A stretch of 32,029 nt of DNA from JBBTXJ01 sp964636345. GTDB lineage: Bacteria > Patescibacteriota > Patescibacteriia > Magasanikbacterales > JBBTXJ01. This document shows, piece after piece, positions 31,059 to 32,029 of this stretch (positions are counted from its first letter, which is position 1; each line of letters starts with the position of its first letter). The position numbers and the translations under genes are program-made. The notes beneath the pieces were generated by a model. The model had not been told where the DNA came from, did not search any database, and worked only from the letters and a program-made list of their open reading frames with translations. The stretch lies in NCBI GenBank assembly GCA_964636345.1, contig CAZWRL010000007.1, positions 1-32,029 of the forward strand, read 5' to 3'.

Positions 31059-31703
31059 ATGATCGAAGGTGAACCAAAACGAGAATCATTAGCCGATGCA
31101 CTGGTTACATTACGAAAAGAAATACACGAGAAGATGAGGAAAGAATTGACCGAACGATTAAAAGAGAACCCAATCCCATCGGAAGATGAAATATACATTA
31201 CGGTATTCCGTGAAATGCTAGAACCGCAGGTCCGTGATGCTGTTTTTGTATTTCGTCGTAAGGGGTACACGCCGGAATCATCGGGGTTTACCGGAGACGC
31301 AAAAGAGCAATTGCTGGACGGCTACTTCACACTTGATGATGAAACCGTTAAAAAGATAGAAGCGTTTGGTGCAACGGTAACGATGGAAAAATTATATGGT
31401 GAAAAAAGTGGTATTATTGGAACGATGATCTCCTTTAAACCAAAAACTGATAGACTAGAAAGTATGAAAGCCGCATGGGATCACATTGCATCGCTTTTGC
31501 CGGATCGTGGCGAGCCAGGTCCACCCTCAATAAATGGTGAACCGGAACAATTTGAGGATCAGTATGCGCCACATCGTCCAGATATTGCTCGTGCTCGTAT
31601 AAAACGCGCACTAGCACTATTTCGAGATTATACTGATCCCGCGATTGTTCGGAAACAGGAAGAGCGGTTACAGCAATTAGAAAATACGGTGGTGCAAAGA
31701 TAA
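31059..31703 (+). CDS. Hypothetical soluble protein
   Basis: 214 aa, cytoplasmic, no signal or membrane segment. N-terminal amphipathic helices (LADALVTLRKEIHEKMRKEL), a mixed alpha/beta centre with FTGDAKEQLLDGYFTLDD, and a C-terminal helix (ARARIKRALALFRDY, RKQEERLQQLENTV). No family recognised. Own promoter with a palindrome; no Shine-Dalgarno. Last gene before eno. Confidence 0.7.
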   Translation: MIEGEPKRESLADALVTLRKEIHEKMRKELTERLKENPIPSEDEIYITVFREMLEPQVRDAVFVFRRKGYTPESSGFTGDAKEQLLDGYFTLDDETVKKIEAFGATVTMEKLYGEKSGIIGTMISFKPKTDRLESMKAAWDHIASLLPDRGEPGPPSINGEPEQFEDQYAPHRPDIARARIKRALALFRDYTDPAIVRKQEERLQQLENTVVQR

Positions 31704-31713
31704 CAGGCTGTGT

Positions 31714-31726
31714 TACAATATTGACA
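31714..31726 (+). promoter_or_regulatory. Candidate eno promoter elements
   Basis: TGT-TACAAT (-10 at 31714-31719) would give a leader of about 30 nt. A perfect TTGACA (31721-31726) is also present 17 nt before a poor TTAATT, which would give a leaderless message. Which is used cannot be told from sequence. Confidence 0.45.
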
Positions 31727-31754
31727 ACAGCATTATTAATTAATTAATTCGTTT

Positions 31755-32029
31755 ATGTCATTCACCATAAAATCTCTTTCAGCAATGGAGGTATTGGATT
31801 CTCGTGGCAATCCTACAGTCCGCGCATTTGTGCAATTAACATCGGGCTGTGTTGGTGAGGCATCCGTGCCAAGCGGTGCCTCAACGGGTACCCATGAGGC
31901 ATGGGAATTGCGCGATGGCGGTAAGCGGTATGGCGGCGCGGGCGTGCAGAAGGCCGTCAAAAATGTGAACGAGCCCATCGCGCGCGCATTAAAAGGAATG
32001 GACGCGCGCGAACAGCGAAAGATTGATGA
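31755..32029 (+). CDS. eno: Enolase, 5' part (runs off the window)
   Basis: The first 91 codons of enolase, which converts 2-phosphoglycerate to phosphoenolpyruvate. It has the N-terminal family signature SAMEVLDSRGNPTV followed by EASVPSGASTGTHEA with the mobile-loop SGAST segment, then ELRDGGKRYGGAGVQKAVKNV. The gene continues beyond the right edge. Together with pgk it gives two lower-glycolysis enzymes separated by the envelope block. Confidence 0.95.
   Translation, partial: MSFTIKSLSAMEVLDSRGNPTVRAFVQLTSGCVGEASVPSGASTGTHEAWELRDGGKRYGGAGVQKAVKNVNEPIARALKGMDAREQRKID

Noticed and set aside
1..32029. CRISPR arrays
   Set aside because: The palindromic repeats are dispersed, not regularly spaced, and no cas genes are seen.

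Overview
The window looks like a chromosomal segment of a Patescibacteria (CPR) bacterium, probably of the Parcubacteria side. The basis is gene content and style: very compact convergent and overlapping genes, a DUF3048 protein, a DUF5671-like membrane protein and a DUF4015-type hydrolase beside core informational genes, a short ValRS, many small single-pass envelope proteins of unknown function, and almost no Shine-Dalgarno sites. The genetic code appears standard. The lineage is inferred; no rRNA is present to prove it.

Layout. Positions 1-6726 hold a deoxypyrimidine theme: a tandem-domain ThyX-like protein (minus), a large DEAH-box HrpA-type helicase (plus, compositionally unlike its neighbours), and an overlapping minus-strand operon of dCMP deaminase, P-loop nucleotide kinase and dUTPase. 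Together with ndk (21909-22388) these cover most steps from dCMP to dTTP. After a small lipoprotein (6802-7200) comes the minus-strand operon secE-nusG-rplK-(DUF5671-like)-rplA, with a membrane protein wedged between L11 and L1, and then gyrB. From 12351 the plus strand carries a membrane protein, rodA, a zinc-ribbon protein overlapping rplY (L25), and a DUF3048 protein. A minus-strand DUF4015 hydrolase abuts it tail to tail. valS-uvrD/pcrA-ndk follow. At 22418-22638 lies an independently transcribed structured RNA with 6S-like architecture, then tRNA-Pro(GGG). A minus-strand RelA/SpoT-like protein and pgk come next. Between pgk and the 5' end of eno sits a block of about 6 kb of unrecognised genes: an OmpA-like-domain protein, single-pass extracytoplasmic proteins, coiled coils and two 49-codon genes.

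Recurring themes. (1) At least seven genes have a -10 hexamer 6-9 nt before the start codon, which predicts leaderless mRNAs; only three genes have a clear AAGGAGG. (2) A dispersed palindromic element with core CCTTCGAC...GCTCAGG occurs between genes and also in frame inside valS and uvrD, adding peptide segments. (3) The most novel-looking material is the ncRNA at 22418-22638, the pgk-eno envelope block, the RelA/SpoT-like protein and the split-motif ThyX fusion.
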